From 34-65-8 sp964516135 (GTDB taxonomy: Bacteria > Pseudomonadota > Alphaproteobacteria > Sphingomonadales > Sphingomonadaceae), in NCBI GenBank assembly GCA_964516135.1, contig CAZEWN010000015.1, positions 21,315 through 85,314 of the forward strand: 64,000 nucleotides of DNA, in the 5' to 3' direction. Of this stretch, positions 1-8,725 are shown in pieces (positions within the stretch are counted from its first letter, which is position 1; each line of letters starts with the position of its first letter). Position numbers and translations under genes: made by a program. Below the pieces are notes generated by a model. It was not told where the DNA came from. It did not search any database and was given only the letters and a program-made list of their open reading frames with translations.

Positions 1-728
1 GGCAGGCTGTTCGTATCGCCGACGAAGCGGGACACGAAACTGCTGCGCGGGGCCATGTAAATCTCTTCTGGAGTGCCGACCTGTTCGATCACCCCGTGAT
101 CCATCACCACCACCCTGTCGGCCAGTTCCAGTGCTTCTTCCTGGTCGTGGGTGACGAAGATCGAGGTGAGGCCCATCCTGTCGTGAAGCTGGCGCAGCCA
201 GCGGCGCAGTTCCTTGCGGACCTTTGCGTCGAGCGCCCCGAAAGGTTCGTCCAGGAGGAGCAGCTGTGGTTCCACCGCCAGCGCACGGGCCAGCGCGATC
301 CGCTGACGCTGGCCGCCGGAAAGCTGCGCCGGATAGCGCGATCCGAGATCGCCCAGTTGCACTAGTTCGAGCAGTTCCTGTGCACGTGCCGCGATCTGCG
401 CCTTGGCCGGGCGCAAGGCGCGTTTCCTCACCGAAAGGCCAAAGCCGATGTTCTCTGCCACCGTCATATGCTTGAACAGGGCATAGTGCTGAAACACGAA
501 TCCGACCTTGCGGTCCGCCACCTTGAGGTCGGTCACGTCATCGCCGTTGAACGCCACGCGCCCGGCGTCAGGAAAGGCAAGCCCGGCGATGATCCGCAGC
601 AGCGTCGTCTTGCCCGAACCTGATGGACCAAGCAGCGCCAGGAACTCGCCATCCCGTACTTCCAGGCTGACATCGCGCAGCGCGGCATAGTCGCCGAAGG
701 TCTTGGTTATATGATCGAGCCTGATCAT
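1..728 (-). CDS. cysA: Sulfate/thiosulfate ABC transporter ATP-binding protein, partial
   Basis: ATPase subunit that would energise sulfate/thiosulfate import through CysT/CysW. The first 242 codons are present; the C-terminal part lies beyond the left edge (the family is usually about 350 residues). Visible motifs are Walker A GPSGSGKTT near residue 35, the ABC signature LSGGQRQR, Walker B LLLLDEP and the switch-region THDQEEAL. The ATG at 728 overlaps the cysW stop in an ATGA, so the two are translationally coupled. It is the last visible gene of the leftward sulfate operon. Confidence 0.93.
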   Translation of the reverse strand, partial: MIRLDHITKTFGDYAALRDVSLEVRDGEFLALLGPSGSGKTTLLRIIAGLAFPDAGRVAFNGDDVTDLKVADRKVGFVFQHYALFKHMTVAENIGFGLSVRKRALRPAKAQIAARAQELLELVQLGDLGSRYPAQLSGGQRQRIALARALAVEPQLLLLDEPFGALDAKVRKELRRWLRQLHDRMGLTSIFVTHDQEEALELADRVVVMDHGVIEQVGTPEEIYMAPRSSFVSRFVGDTNSL

Positions 729-1567
729 GCCCGCGTGCTCCCGTGAGAATATCCAACGCGCCATTCGAGCAGCGACTTGAGCGCCAGCGTCAGCAGCGCC
801 AGCAGCGCCAGCAGCGACGCGACCGCGAAGGCGGCGACGAAGTTGTATTCGTTGTAGAGAATCTCGACATGCAGCGGCATCGTGTTGGTGAGACCGCGCA
901 AGTGCCCGGACACGACCGAGACCGCGCCGAATTCGCCCATTGCCCGCGCGTTGCACAAGAGCACGCCGTAGAGCAGGCCCCAGCGGATGTTGGGCAGGGT
1001 CACGCGCCAGAACGTCTGGAATCCGCTCGCGCCCAACGACAGCGCCGCCTCCTCGTCGTCGCGGCCCTGTTCCTGCATTAGCGGGATCAGCTCGCGCGCG
1101 ACGAACGGGAAGGTGACGAAGATCGTCGCCAGCACGATCCCGGGCACGGCGAAGATGATCTGGATGTCGCGTTCCGCCAGCCACGGGCCGAACCAGCCCT
1201 GCGCGCCGAACAGCAGGACATAGACCAGCCCCGCCACCACGGGCGACACCGAGAAGGGCAGGTCGATGAAAGTGACGAGCACGCTCTTGCCGGGGAAATC
1301 GACCTTGGCGATCGCCCAGGCGGCAGCCACGCCGAACACGATGTTGAGCGGCACACTGATCGCCGCGACCAGCAGGGTCAGCCGGATCGCCGCGACCGCG
1401 TCGGGTTCCACCAGCGCCTCGGCGAATACGCCGAACCCGCGCGAAAGCGCCTCGGTAAAGACTGCCAGCAGCGGCAGCAGCAGGAACAGCAGCAGGAACG
1501 ACAGCGCGGCGAGCAGCAGCGCAGGGTTGCCCACGCCGCGGCGCGGGGTGTCGGTGGTGCCGATCAT
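725..1567 (-). CDS. cysW: Sulfate ABC transporter permease CysW
   Basis: Inner-membrane permease of 280 residues, partner of CysT. It has about six hydrophobic segments and the cytoplasmic EAA loop (EEAALSLGASGFQTFWRV) that docks on CysA. The chosen start, MIGTTDT, overlaps the cysT stop by four bases (ATGA). An upstream in-frame extension would run through cysT and is rejected. Together with cysT, cysA and the periplasmic binding protein it makes a complete CysTWA importer. Confidence 0.93.
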   Translation of the reverse strand: MIGTTDTPRRGVGNPALLLAALSFLLLFLLLPLLAVFTEALSRGFGVFAEALVEPDAVAAIRLTLLVAAISVPLNIVFGVAAAWAIAKVDFPGKSVLVTFIDLPFSVSPVVAGLVYVLLFGAQGWFGPWLAERDIQIIFAVPGIVLATIFVTFPFVARELIPLMQEQGRDDEEAALSLGASGFQTFWRVTLPNIRWGLLYGVLLCNARAMGEFGAVSVVSGHLRGLTNTMPLHVEILYNEYNFVAAFAVASLLALLALLTLALKSLLEWRVGYSHGSTRA

Positions 1568-2442
1568 GTGCCCATCCTCCGCCTGCTCCAGGCCTGGATC
1601 AGGTTGATCAGCAGCAGCATCGCGAACGAGACCAGCAGCATCACCGTCGCGATCGCGGTGGCGGCGGCATAGTCGTATTGTTCGAGCTGTGTGACGATCA
1701 GCAGTGGTGCGATTTCGGAGCGGAACGGCATGTTGCCGGCGATGAAGATGACCGATCCGTATTCGCCGATGCCGCGCGCCAGCGCGAGCGCGAAGCCGGT
1801 GAGAAGCGCAGGCAGGATCGCGGGCAGGATTACCCGCGCGAAAACCTGGAAGGCATTGGCGCCTAGCGACAGCGCGGCTTCCTCGACCTCCGCACCCAGG
1901 TCCGCCAGCACCGGCTCGACCGTGCGCACGACGAACGGCAGGCCGATGAAGATCAGCGCGACTGTTATGCCGATCGGGTTGTACGCGACCTCGACCCCCA
2001 ACGGAACCAGCACGCTGCCAAGCCAGCCGTTGGGCGCATAGAGCGCGGTGAGCGCGATACCCGCCACCGCGGTCGGCAGGGCGAAGGGCAGGTCGATCAA
2101 AGCATCGAACAGGCGCTTGCCCGGAAAGTCGTAACGCACGAACACCCAGGCGACGAGCAGCCCGAAGACCGCGTTGACCATTGCCGCCGCCAGCGCCGTG
2201 CCGAAACTGACCCGGTAGGCAGCGAGCGCGCGTTCGGAAAAACCCGCCGCGAGAAACTCCGTCAACCCCATTCCTGCGCTGCGGACGAAGATCGTGCTCA
2301 GCGGCAGCAGGACGATCAGCCCCAACCACACCAGCGTAATTCCCATCGTCAGCCCGAAGCCGGGAATGACCGGCCGCCCCGGTCTTCGCCGCGTGGGAGC
2401 GTTGGGATGCATCTGCAACGGTGTGCTCAACGCGATGGCCAT
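1564..2442 (-). CDS. cysT: Sulfate ABC transporter permease CysT (CysU)
   Basis: 292-residue permease with an N-terminal arm of about 28 residues and then about six membrane spans. The EAA loop is EEAALSLGANAFQVFARV, nearly the same as that in CysW, as expected for a heterodimer. It starts 11 bases after the binding-protein gene ends and overlaps cysW by ATGA, so it sits inside one operon. Sulfate versus thiosulfate specificity cannot be told from the permease. Confidence 0.93.
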   Translation of the reverse strand: MAIALSTPLQMHPNAPTRRRPGRPVIPGFGLTMGITLVWLGLIVLLPLSTIFVRSAGMGLTEFLAAGFSERALAAYRVSFGTALAAAMVNAVFGLLVAWVFVRYDFPGKRLFDALIDLPFALPTAVAGIALTALYAPNGWLGSVLVPLGVEVAYNPIGITVALIFIGLPFVVRTVEPVLADLGAEVEEAALSLGANAFQVFARVILPAILPALLTGFALALARGIGEYGSVIFIAGNMPFRSEIAPLLIVTQLEQYDYAAATAIATVMLLVSFAMLLLINLIQAWSRRRMGT

Positions 2443-2453
2443 GGCGCGCTCAC

Positions 2454-3488
2454 TCAGCGGCTCTGGCGCGTGAAGATACGGTCGAATACCGCGCCATCGG
2501 CGAAAAACCGATCTTGCGCGGCACGCCAGCCGCCAAACTCACCATCAATGGTCACCAGGTTGATGTCGGGAAACTGGCTCGCATATTTGACTTTGGCCGC
2601 CTCGCCAGTCGGGCGGTAGTAATGCTTGCCAATCAGATCCTGTGCCTCGGGCGTGTAAAGGAACTCGAGATAAGCCTTGGCGACCGCCCCGGTGTTTCTG
2701 CGCGCGACGTTGGCATCCACGACCGCCACTGACGGTTCAGCCAGAATCGAGATCGACGGGACCACGATTTCAAACTTGTCGGTGCCCAATTCCTTGCGCG
2801 CGAGAAACGCTTCGTTCTCCCACGCCAGCAGCACATCGCCAATGCCGCGCTCGGCAAAGGTGGTGGTCGATCCGCGCGCCCCGCTGTCGAGCACCGGGAC
2901 GTTGGCATAGAGCCGCCGCACGAACCGCTCGGCCGCCGCATCGCTGCCGCTTGTCGCCTTGGCATAGGCCCAGGCAGCGAGGAAATTCCACCGCGCGCCG
3001 CCGCTGGTCTTCGGATTGGGGGTGATGACCTCCACCCCCGGCTTCACCAGGTCGTTCCAGTCGCGGATCCCCTCCGGATTGCCCGCGCGGACAAGGAATA
3101 CGATGGTCGAAGTATATGGCGCGCTGTTTTGAGGCAGGTCGCGCTGCCAGTCGCCACGCATCCGGTCCGTGTTGGCGGCGATCTCGTCGATGTCATATGC
3201 AAGCGCGAGGGTCACGACGTCGGCCGCAAGCCCGTCGATTACAGCGCGCGCCTGTTTGCCCGATCCACCATGGCTCATGTTGATAGTGAGATCCTGGCCC
3301 GTTTCCCGCTTCCACTGCGCGATGAAGCGCGGGTTTATGTCGTCGTACAGCTCGCGCGTGGGATCATAGGAAACATTGAGCAGCTCGACCGCGTTCGGGT
3401 CACGCGATCCGTCGGAGCAAGCCGCCCCCGCAAGAGCGAGCGCAGCCGCAACCGCCACAAGCGCACGCTGAAGCTTCGTAGGAGCCAT
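2454..3488 (-). CDS. Periplasmic sulfate-binding protein
   Basis: 344-residue substrate-binding protein of the Sbp/CysP family. It has a signal peptide (residues 1 to about 25, possibly with a Cys after ALAGAA that resembles a weak lipobox). The mature protein shows family landmarks: NVSYDPTRELY, SHGGSGKQARAV, TPNPKTSGGARWNFLAAW and the late YYRPTG. It captures sulfate or thiosulfate for CysTWA. It is the first gene of the transporter part, 92 bp downstream of the Rrf2 gene, and that gap holds a palindrome that may be the Rrf2 operator. Sbp and CysP cannot be told apart by eye, so no symbol is given. Confidence 0.92.
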   Translation of the reverse strand: MAPTKLQRALVAVAAALALAGAACSDGSRDPNAVELLNVSYDPTRELYDDINPRFIAQWKRETGQDLTINMSHGGSGKQARAVIDGLAADVVTLALAYDIDEIAANTDRMRGDWQRDLPQNSAPYTSTIVFLVRAGNPEGIRDWNDLVKPGVEVITPNPKTSGGARWNFLAAWAYAKATSGSDAAAERFVRRLYANVPVLDSGARGSTTTFAERGIGDVLLAWENEAFLARKELGTDKFEIVVPSISILAEPSVAVVDANVARRNTGAVAKAYLEFLYTPEAQDLIGKHYYRPTGEAAKVKYASQFPDINLVTIDGEFGGWRAAQDRFFADGAVFDRIFTRQSR

Positions 3489-3538
3489 CCACCATCTCCG
3501 GTACCGCGGTCCATACCAGCGGCCGTTTCACCTTTTAC

Positions 3539-3550
3539 CTATCGGGATAG
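3539..3550. promoter_or_regulatory. Candidate Rrf2 operator before the sulfate-binding protein gene
   Basis: CTATC-GG-GATAG is a perfect five-base inverted repeat 51 bp upstream of the binding-protein ATG, in an AT-richer gap. Its left part CTATCGG recurs at 4057-4063, upstream of the Rrf2 gene. The role is inferred from the repeat and the adjacent regulator. Confidence 0.4.
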
Positions 3551-3580
3551 TGGGGTTTAAGGAAGATAGATTTTCTACGC

Positions 3581-4039
3581 CTATCCAGCGCGCCGTTCGT
3601 CCGCGCGCGCCGGCATGCCATAAGGGCTGTCACGCAAGGCATCGGCGAGAGTGCGCGAATCAAGCACGCGCCGGCTGGCGTCATAGGCCCGGCCAAACTC
3701 GCGGCGGATTTCGCAGGTTGCCTCGCTCACGCAATCCTCGCAGCGGCGATAGGATTGACGCGAAAGGCACGGAAGCGGCGCCAGTGGCCCTTCAAACAAC
3801 CGAAGAACTTCGCCGAAACTAACGGTATCCGCAGGGCGCAGCATGGCATATCCGCCACTTTTCCCACGGCGACTGTCGAGGATGCCGGCTTTCTTGAGGT
3901 CGAGGAGAATCTGCTCCAGGAACTTATGCGGAATGGCATGCGTGCGCGCGATTTCCGCGCTTGTCACCGCCTCCCCCTCTGTGGCCGAAGCGATTACGAG
4001 CAGTGCGCGGAAAGCGTAACGAGCCTTGTTGGAAATCAT
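3581..4039 (-). CDS. Rrf2-family transcriptional repressor, CymR/sulfur-type
   Basis: 152-residue winged-helix protein. MISNKARYAFRALLVIA and the recognition region IPHKFLEQILLDLKKAGIL are typical of Rrf2. The middle has four cysteines in the pattern PC-x8-C-x2-C-x5-C, so a metal or Fe-S cluster or a redox switch is possible. The ATG at 4039 is preferred over an upstream GTG because GGGGAA lies about five bases before it. It sits between two sulfate-type transport genes, so control of sulfur uptake is the likely role, by analogy with CymR; the ligand is not known from the sequence. Confidence 0.85.
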   Translation of the reverse strand: MISNKARYAFRALLVIASATEGEAVTSAEIARTHAIPHKFLEQILLDLKKAGILDSRRGKSGGYAMLRPADTVSFGEVLRLFEGPLAPLPCLSRQSYRRCEDCVSEATCEIRREFGRAYDASRRVLDSRTLADALRDSPYGMPARADERRAG

Positions 4040-4055
4040 CACATTCCCCACTTAA

Positions 4056-4063
4056 TCTATCGG
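4056..4063. promoter_or_regulatory. Repeat of the CTATCGG element upstream of the Rrf2 gene
   Basis: TCTATCGG lies 17 bp upstream of the Rrf2 start and matches the left half of the palindrome before the sulfate-binding protein gene. Both copies are followed within a few bases by TTTAA. This is consistent with autoregulation, by inference only. Confidence 0.3.
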
Positions 4064-4093
4064 CTTTAACATAATCGCGGTTCGCGTGCAACC

Positions 4094-5842
4094 TCACCAG
4101 GCCAGCAGGACCGCGAACGCGGCCGTCGCAACCACGATCGACACGAAGGTGAGGGGTGAGCCGAGGCGCGCGAAATCGCTGAATCGATAACCGCCCGCCC
4201 CCATGACCACCGCGTTGTTGTGGTGTCCGAAAGGCGTGAGAAAATCGAGCGAAGCGCCGATCGCGACCGCGATCAGCAGGGGTTCCGCCGGCATCCCCGT
4301 CCGCGCCGCCAGGCCCACCGCGATCGGGCTCAGCACAATTGCGGTCGACACATTGTCCACAAACGGCGTGATCGTAACGGCCAGCATTAACATCACGATG
4401 ATGATCACCAGTGGCTGACGCGCGGGAAGCCATTCCGCGATTCCGTCGGCTATCATCCTGGCTGCTCCCGTCTCGGAAACGGCGGCGCCGAGCGGAATCA
4501 TGCAGGCGAGCAGGATCACGATCGTCCAGTTGACGTCTTGCAGCGCGCCGCGCAGCGCCAGTTGGCCGGTCAACGTCATTACCAGGATCACTGCCCCGAA
4601 CGCGATCTCTGTCGGCAGCAGGCCCAGGGCGGTAGCCAACACGCCAAGTGCGAACGTGGCGATCCCCGCCAAAGCCCCCCGCCCGGGCCGAGCCGTTCGG
4701 CGGGGCGACAAGGCGAGCAGCCCACACTCCGCCGCCAGCCGACGCATGTCGTCCCGCTCGCCCGCCAGCAAGAGCACATCGCCCATTGCCAACTGGACAT
4801 CGGCCAGTCGCCCCTCGATGCGCCCCCGCCGACTGGCCACCGCCAGCACCGCGAGATCGGATTGCGCGTGGCCAGCAAGATCTTCCACCCGCGAACCGAG
4901 CAGTAGGCTGTCGGGCATCACGACGAACTCAAGGGTCGCCTGGTCCGGTGTGGCGTTCCCGCCATTGACGAACTGGAGGTCTTCCGCCTCCTCCAGTTCA
5001 TCGAGCAGCGTCAGGTGGCCTTCGATAACGAGCACGTCCCCCGCCGCGACGACGATGTCCCCCCGGCGCGCAAACACGTGGGCGCGATTGCGGATGACGG
5101 CATGAACAGCGATGCCCTGCGCGCGCTCCAGATCAGGCAGATGCATCCCGATCAGGGTTGACCCCGGCGTGACGACCCGCTCGACCACGTATTCGAACGG
5201 GCCGCCATCATGTGCATCACCCGCCCCCGCCGAAGCGCCAGCGAACACCCGCGGCGCGAGCACCACCAGCAGCAGCAGGCCAACCAGCGCGACAGGGCCA
5301 CCGACCAGCGCCAGCTCGAAATAGGCGAGCGAGCGCCCGGTTTCTTCGACCACCCATTCGTTCACCACAAGGTTCGCGGGCGTACCGGTGAGGGAACACA
5401 TTCCGCCGAGCAGCGTCGCGAAGGAAAGAGCCATCAAGACCTTCGCTGGCGCGATCCCCAGCCGCGTGCACACGGACATGGCCACCGGAAACACCAGCGC
5501 GAGCGCCCCGATGTTGTTCATGAACACCGATATGGCAGCAGCCAGACCACCCAGCAGGAGGATCACGGTCCGTTCGTCTGGCGCCGCAGCGATGACCCGA
5601 CGGGCGAAACCGTCCATTACGCGCGTCTTGGCCAGCACTCCCGCGATCAGCAGCACCTCGATCACGGTTATCACCGCTGGGCTTGAAAACCCTCCGAATA
5701 CCGATTGCACAGGCACCACGCCAACTGCGAAGGCTGCCGCCAGGCCAGTGATCGCGACCGCCTCGACCTTGAACCGCTCCGATGCGTAGGCAACCAGCAT
5801 GGCCAAGAGAATCGCGATGATCGCGCCCTGTTCGAAAGTCAT
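4094..5842 (-). CDS. SLC13/DASS-family permease with two TrkA-C (RCK_C) domains
   Basis: About 582 residues. An N-terminal membrane block (residues 1-200) and a C-terminal membrane block (about 400-580) flank a soluble middle of about 200 residues that looks like two TrkA-C domains (VVERVVTPGSTLIGMHL and EFVVMPDSLLLGSRVEDL). Members with this layout include sulfate transporters of algae and cyanobacteria, and the neighbouring Rrf2 and cys genes support sulfate or another oxyanion as substrate. ATG at 5842 is preferred over GTG at 5851 because a GAG lies eight bases before it. It may be co-transcribed with the Rrf2 gene 54 bp downstream. Confidence 0.85.
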   Translation of the reverse strand: MTFEQGAIIAILLAMLVAYASERFKVEAVAITGLAAAFAVGVVPVQSVFGGFSSPAVITVIEVLLIAGVLAKTRVMDGFARRVIAAAPDERTVILLLGGLAAAISVFMNNIGALALVFPVAMSVCTRLGIAPAKVLMALSFATLLGGMCSLTGTPANLVVNEWVVEETGRSLAYFELALVGGPVALVGLLLLVVLAPRVFAGASAGAGDAHDGGPFEYVVERVVTPGSTLIGMHLPDLERAQGIAVHAVIRNRAHVFARRGDIVVAAGDVLVIEGHLTLLDELEEAEDLQFVNGGNATPDQATLEFVVMPDSLLLGSRVEDLAGHAQSDLAVLAVASRRGRIEGRLADVQLAMGDVLLLAGERDDMRRLAAECGLLALSPRRTARPGRGALAGIATFALGVLATALGLLPTEIAFGAVILVMTLTGQLALRGALQDVNWTIVILLACMIPLGAAVSETGAARMIADGIAEWLPARQPLVIIIVMLMLAVTITPFVDNVSTAIVLSPIAVGLAARTGMPAEPLLIAVAIGASLDFLTPFGHHNNAVVMGAGGYRFSDFARLGSPLTFVSIVVATAAFAVLLAW

Positions 5843-5973
5843 CGTGGCCACTCGCCGGACATTTCGCTCAAGTCGCGCAAAAAGCCGGGCTGGACAAGCG
5901 CGCTGGTTGCGATGCCGGCGCGGCTAGGTGTGGCCGGGATTCGCAGTCAGGCGGCCATCCCTGGCCACGGGGG

Positions 5974-7407
5974 TCAACGATCCGGCGGCCCGTAATAGCC
6001 GAACCCGGCACGCGCGCGATCCAACCGCTCGCGCGAAACAGGATCGATCTTTTCCTGCCAGGTGGCTCTTGCGTTCACGAGATCGCTCGCTCGGATAACC
6101 AGCGGCTCCCACACCCGATTGCCGCGCGTGTCGATCAGGTTGAGGCGCATTTCCGGATCGGGCAAGGTGGTGTCGATCTCGATTGCGCCGAAATTGCAAT
6201 CACCGACATAAACTTCACGGATCCGCATCTCTGGTCGCCGATCAAGCCAGTTCGTGCGCGTATCCTGCGCCAGTGGCGAACTGACCAGCTCGTACAAGTC
6301 ATATCCGCCCTGATCGGAGCGGGGAATCGCGTTGCATTCGCCGACGTGGGTGTCGCCAGAAAGCAGCACGACGCCCTTGATCTCTTCATCCCGGATGAAA
6401 TCGAACAGGGAATCGCGTTCATGAAGATAAGCCGACCAGGCATCTCCTTGTGGCCCCTTCGCGCTCGACCACCCACTGCCGCACGCGACCAGCTTGAACG
6501 CAGCGCGGCTTTCCCGCAGCCTCGTTTTGAGCCAGGCGAGTTGCCCGGCCCCCAGCATCGTCTTGCCGGGACCGTCGGGATGCTGCGCAGGATCGCGATG
6601 CCAGCGCCCATCAAGCATGAACAGGTCGACCGCGCCATGACTGAAGTCGTAGAATACGCCGGTCACATCCGCCAGCCCGCCAGCCGGATTCGCCCAGTGC
6701 TTGCGAAACGAGGCAAGCGCGGCGTCTTTCGCGGGATTGGTCCGATCCTGATCGTTCAGCGCGTAATCGTGATCGTCCCATATCGCCAGGTTAGGCACCG
6801 AGTGCAGCAGCGGCTGAAGGTTGGGCACGCTCCGCTGCCAACGGTACATCTCGTCCATGATCCGAGGCTCGAGTGTATCGTGATAGACATTGTCGCCCAG
6901 CCACAGAAACACGTCGGGCCGCCAGGCGATGACGGCGTCCCAGATTGGTTGCACGCGGTGCGCCTGGATGCGCGCGCAACTGCCGAAGGCGAGGCGCAGC
7001 TTGCCCCTTGTGCCCGAACGCGGCGCGGTACGAACGGCGAACGGCGGTTGATCCTGCAGATACCGATCGGGTTCGCCAGCCAGCAGCGGTCGGTAGTAAT
7101 ACGTCGTTTCTGGGTCGAGATCGCTCAGCGTGACAAGCGCGGTGTAATCGCCGTCCACCGTCGCCTCCACCGGCGCGGAGCGAACGGCGCCGGCGAGGTT
7201 CGGGTCCGTACCGTACTCGATCGACAGGGGTACGGGCGCGCTCGCCCGCATCCACAAGGTGACCGTGTCCGGGCCGACAGCGCCGACCATCGGCCCCTGC
7301 ATCAACCGATAATACCCGGTAATCGATTGCGCGCGTGCCCAGGCCGCCTGGATCAGCGCGCCGCCAGCGGCCAACAAGCCGATCGCATTTCTCCGCGACA
7401 GAGCCAT
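5974..7407 (-). CDS. Tat-exported PhoD-like alkaline phosphatase/phosphodiesterase
   Basis: 477 residues. The N-terminus MALSRRNAIGLLAAGG is a twin-arginine signal. A beta-rich PhoD N-domain (about 35-135) is followed by a metallophosphatase domain with FGSCAR, WLGDNVYHDT, WDDHDYALND and SGDTHVGE as metal-ligand motifs. It would release phosphate from phosphomono- or diesters in the periplasm. The ATG at 7407 follows GAAAGGA at good spacing; an earlier start at 7440 would overlap the glycerate kinase and is rejected. It is the last gene of an operon with a TonB receptor, GntP permease and glycerate kinase, which suggests that the phosphatase acts on the compound these genes take up. Confidence 0.85.
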   Translation of the reverse strand: MALSRRNAIGLLAAGGALIQAAWARAQSITGYYRLMQGPMVGAVGPDTVTLWMRASAPVPLSIEYGTDPNLAGAVRSAPVEATVDGDYTALVTLSDLDPETTYYYRPLLAGEPDRYLQDQPPFAVRTAPRSGTRGKLRLAFGSCARIQAHRVQPIWDAVIAWRPDVFLWLGDNVYHDTLEPRIMDEMYRWQRSVPNLQPLLHSVPNLAIWDDHDYALNDQDRTNPAKDAALASFRKHWANPAGGLADVTGVFYDFSHGAVDLFMLDGRWHRDPAQHPDGPGKTMLGAGQLAWLKTRLRESRAAFKLVACGSGWSSAKGPQGDAWSAYLHERDSLFDFIRDEEIKGVVLLSGDTHVGECNAIPRSDQGGYDLYELVSSPLAQDTRTNWLDRRPEMRIREVYVGDCNFGAIEIDTTLPDPEMRLNLIDTRGNRVWEPLVIRASDLVNARATWQEKIDPVSRERLDRARAGFGYYGPPDR

Positions 7408-7429
7408 GGCATTGGTCCTTTCGAAGCGG

Positions 7430-8725
7430 TTAGGGGTCAATCACGATGGCGCGGAAATCGTTGACATTGGTACGGGTGGGACCGGTCACCACCAGATCGC
7501 CCAACGCCGAGAAAAAGGCATGAGCGTTGTTCATTCGCAGGTATTCGGCCGGATCGAGACCCAATGCGGCCGCCCGGGCCAGGGTGTCGGGGGTGACAAT
7601 CGCCCCGGCATTATCCTCGGTTCCGTCGATACCGTCGGTATCGCAGGCGATCGCGGAGATCCCCCGTGCACCATCGAGCGCAATGGCGAGCCCCAGCAGA
7701 TATTCCAGGTTACGCCCGCCCCGCCCGTCGCGATTGGTGACGGTGACGGTCGTTTCTCCGCCCGAAATTATGACCCGTGCTTCGCCGCTTGTCGCGAGGC
7801 GACGCGCGAGCGCGGCATGCCCCGCGCCGAGATGCCGCGCCTCCGCCTGAAGATGGTCGCCCAGATCGGTGACCTTGTAGCCATGTTGGGCGGCATAGGT
7901 CGCCGCCGCGGCGAGCGCGTCCCGCGCCTTGGCCAGTGTGATCACTTCGCCCCCTGCCAGGCCGAGCGCGTCGGCCGGCGGCGTCTCGTTGGCGGGATCG
8001 TCGAGCGCGCCGGCAACGGATTCCGGGCAGTCGATCCGGTACCGCTTGATGATGTCGCGCGCCTCAGCCAGGGTCGTGTGGTCGGCAACCGTAGGTCCGC
8101 TGGCAACGAACGAGGGATCGTCGCCCGGCACATCGGAAATGAGCCAGGTCGTTACCTGCGCGGGCGCTGCCGCCACCGCCAGCCGCCCACCCTTGATCCG
8201 CGACAGATGCTTGCGGACGCAGTTGATCTCGCCAATCGTGGCGCCCGAGCGGAGCAGCGACTGGGTCACCACCTGCTTGTCGGCCAATGTGACCCCCGGT
8301 GCCGGCATCGACATCAGGGCCGAACCGCCACCCGAAACCAGCATCAGCAACCGGTCGCGCCGCCCGAGCGCGCTGGCCAGTTCCATCGCGCGGTTGGCCG
8401 CCGCCGTGCTCACGGTGTCGGGCACGGGATGCCCGGCCTCCATCAGCTCGAAGTGGGGTGGAAGCCGGTGCGGCGGTCCCGCATGGCCCGATCGGGTTAT
8501 AACCAGCCCATCACAGGGGCCGTCGATCCGGGCCGCCGCAGTCGCTGCCATGGCCGCCGCGCCCTTGCCAAGCGCAATGACGAGCGTACGGCCGTCGACC
8601 GCCCGGTCGAGGCGGGCCGGCATGCACGCCTCGGCGGACACCGAACGAACTACTTCGCGAAACAGGTTCAGCAGGATCTGACGAACCGCCTGGTCCGGCG
8701 ATCTCGCATGAGCGGTGTCAATCAT
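7430..8725 (-). CDS. Glycerate 2-kinase (GckA/TtuD type, MOFRL domain)
   Basis: 431-residue cytoplasmic kinase expected to convert D-glycerate to 2-phosphoglycerate. It shows the DUF4147 domain (ALGKGAAAMA, SGGGSAL, NCVRKHLSRIKGGRLA, SDVPGDD) and the C-terminal MOFRL domain (ISGGETTVTV, GGRNLEYLLGLA, CDTDGIDGTEDNAGA). The start MIDTAHA overlaps the preceding gene's stop in ATGA. With GntP upstream and a phosphatase downstream, it would bring imported glycerate into lower glycolysis. Confidence 0.92.
   Translation of the reverse strand: MIDTAHARSPDQAVRQILLNLFREVVRSVSAEACMPARLDRAVDGRTLVIALGKGAAAMAATAAARIDGPCDGLVITRSGHAGPPHRLPPHFELMEAGHPVPDTVSTAAANRAMELASALGRRDRLLMLVSGGGSALMSMPAPGVTLADKQVVTQSLLRSGATIGEINCVRKHLSRIKGGRLAVAAAPAQVTTWLISDVPGDDPSFVASGPTVADHTTLAEARDIIKRYRIDCPESVAGALDDPANETPPADALGLAGGEVITLAKARDALAAAATYAAQHGYKVTDLGDHLQAEARHLGAGHAALARRLATSGEARVIISGGETTVTVTNRDGRGGRNLEYLLGLAIALDGARGISAIACDTDGIDGTEDNAGAIVTPDTLARAAALGLDPAEYLRMNNAHAFFSALGDLVVTGPTRTNVNDFRAIVIDP

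Noticed and set aside
5953..5966. Hairpin GGCCA-TCCC-TGGCC after the PhoD-like gene as a terminator
   Set aside because: The stem is only five bases and no T-run follows on either strand.
7408..7440. An 11-codon N-terminal extension of the PhoD-like protein
   Set aside because: It would overlap the glycerate kinase stop and bury the twin-arginine signal; the ATG at 7407 has a good ribosome site.
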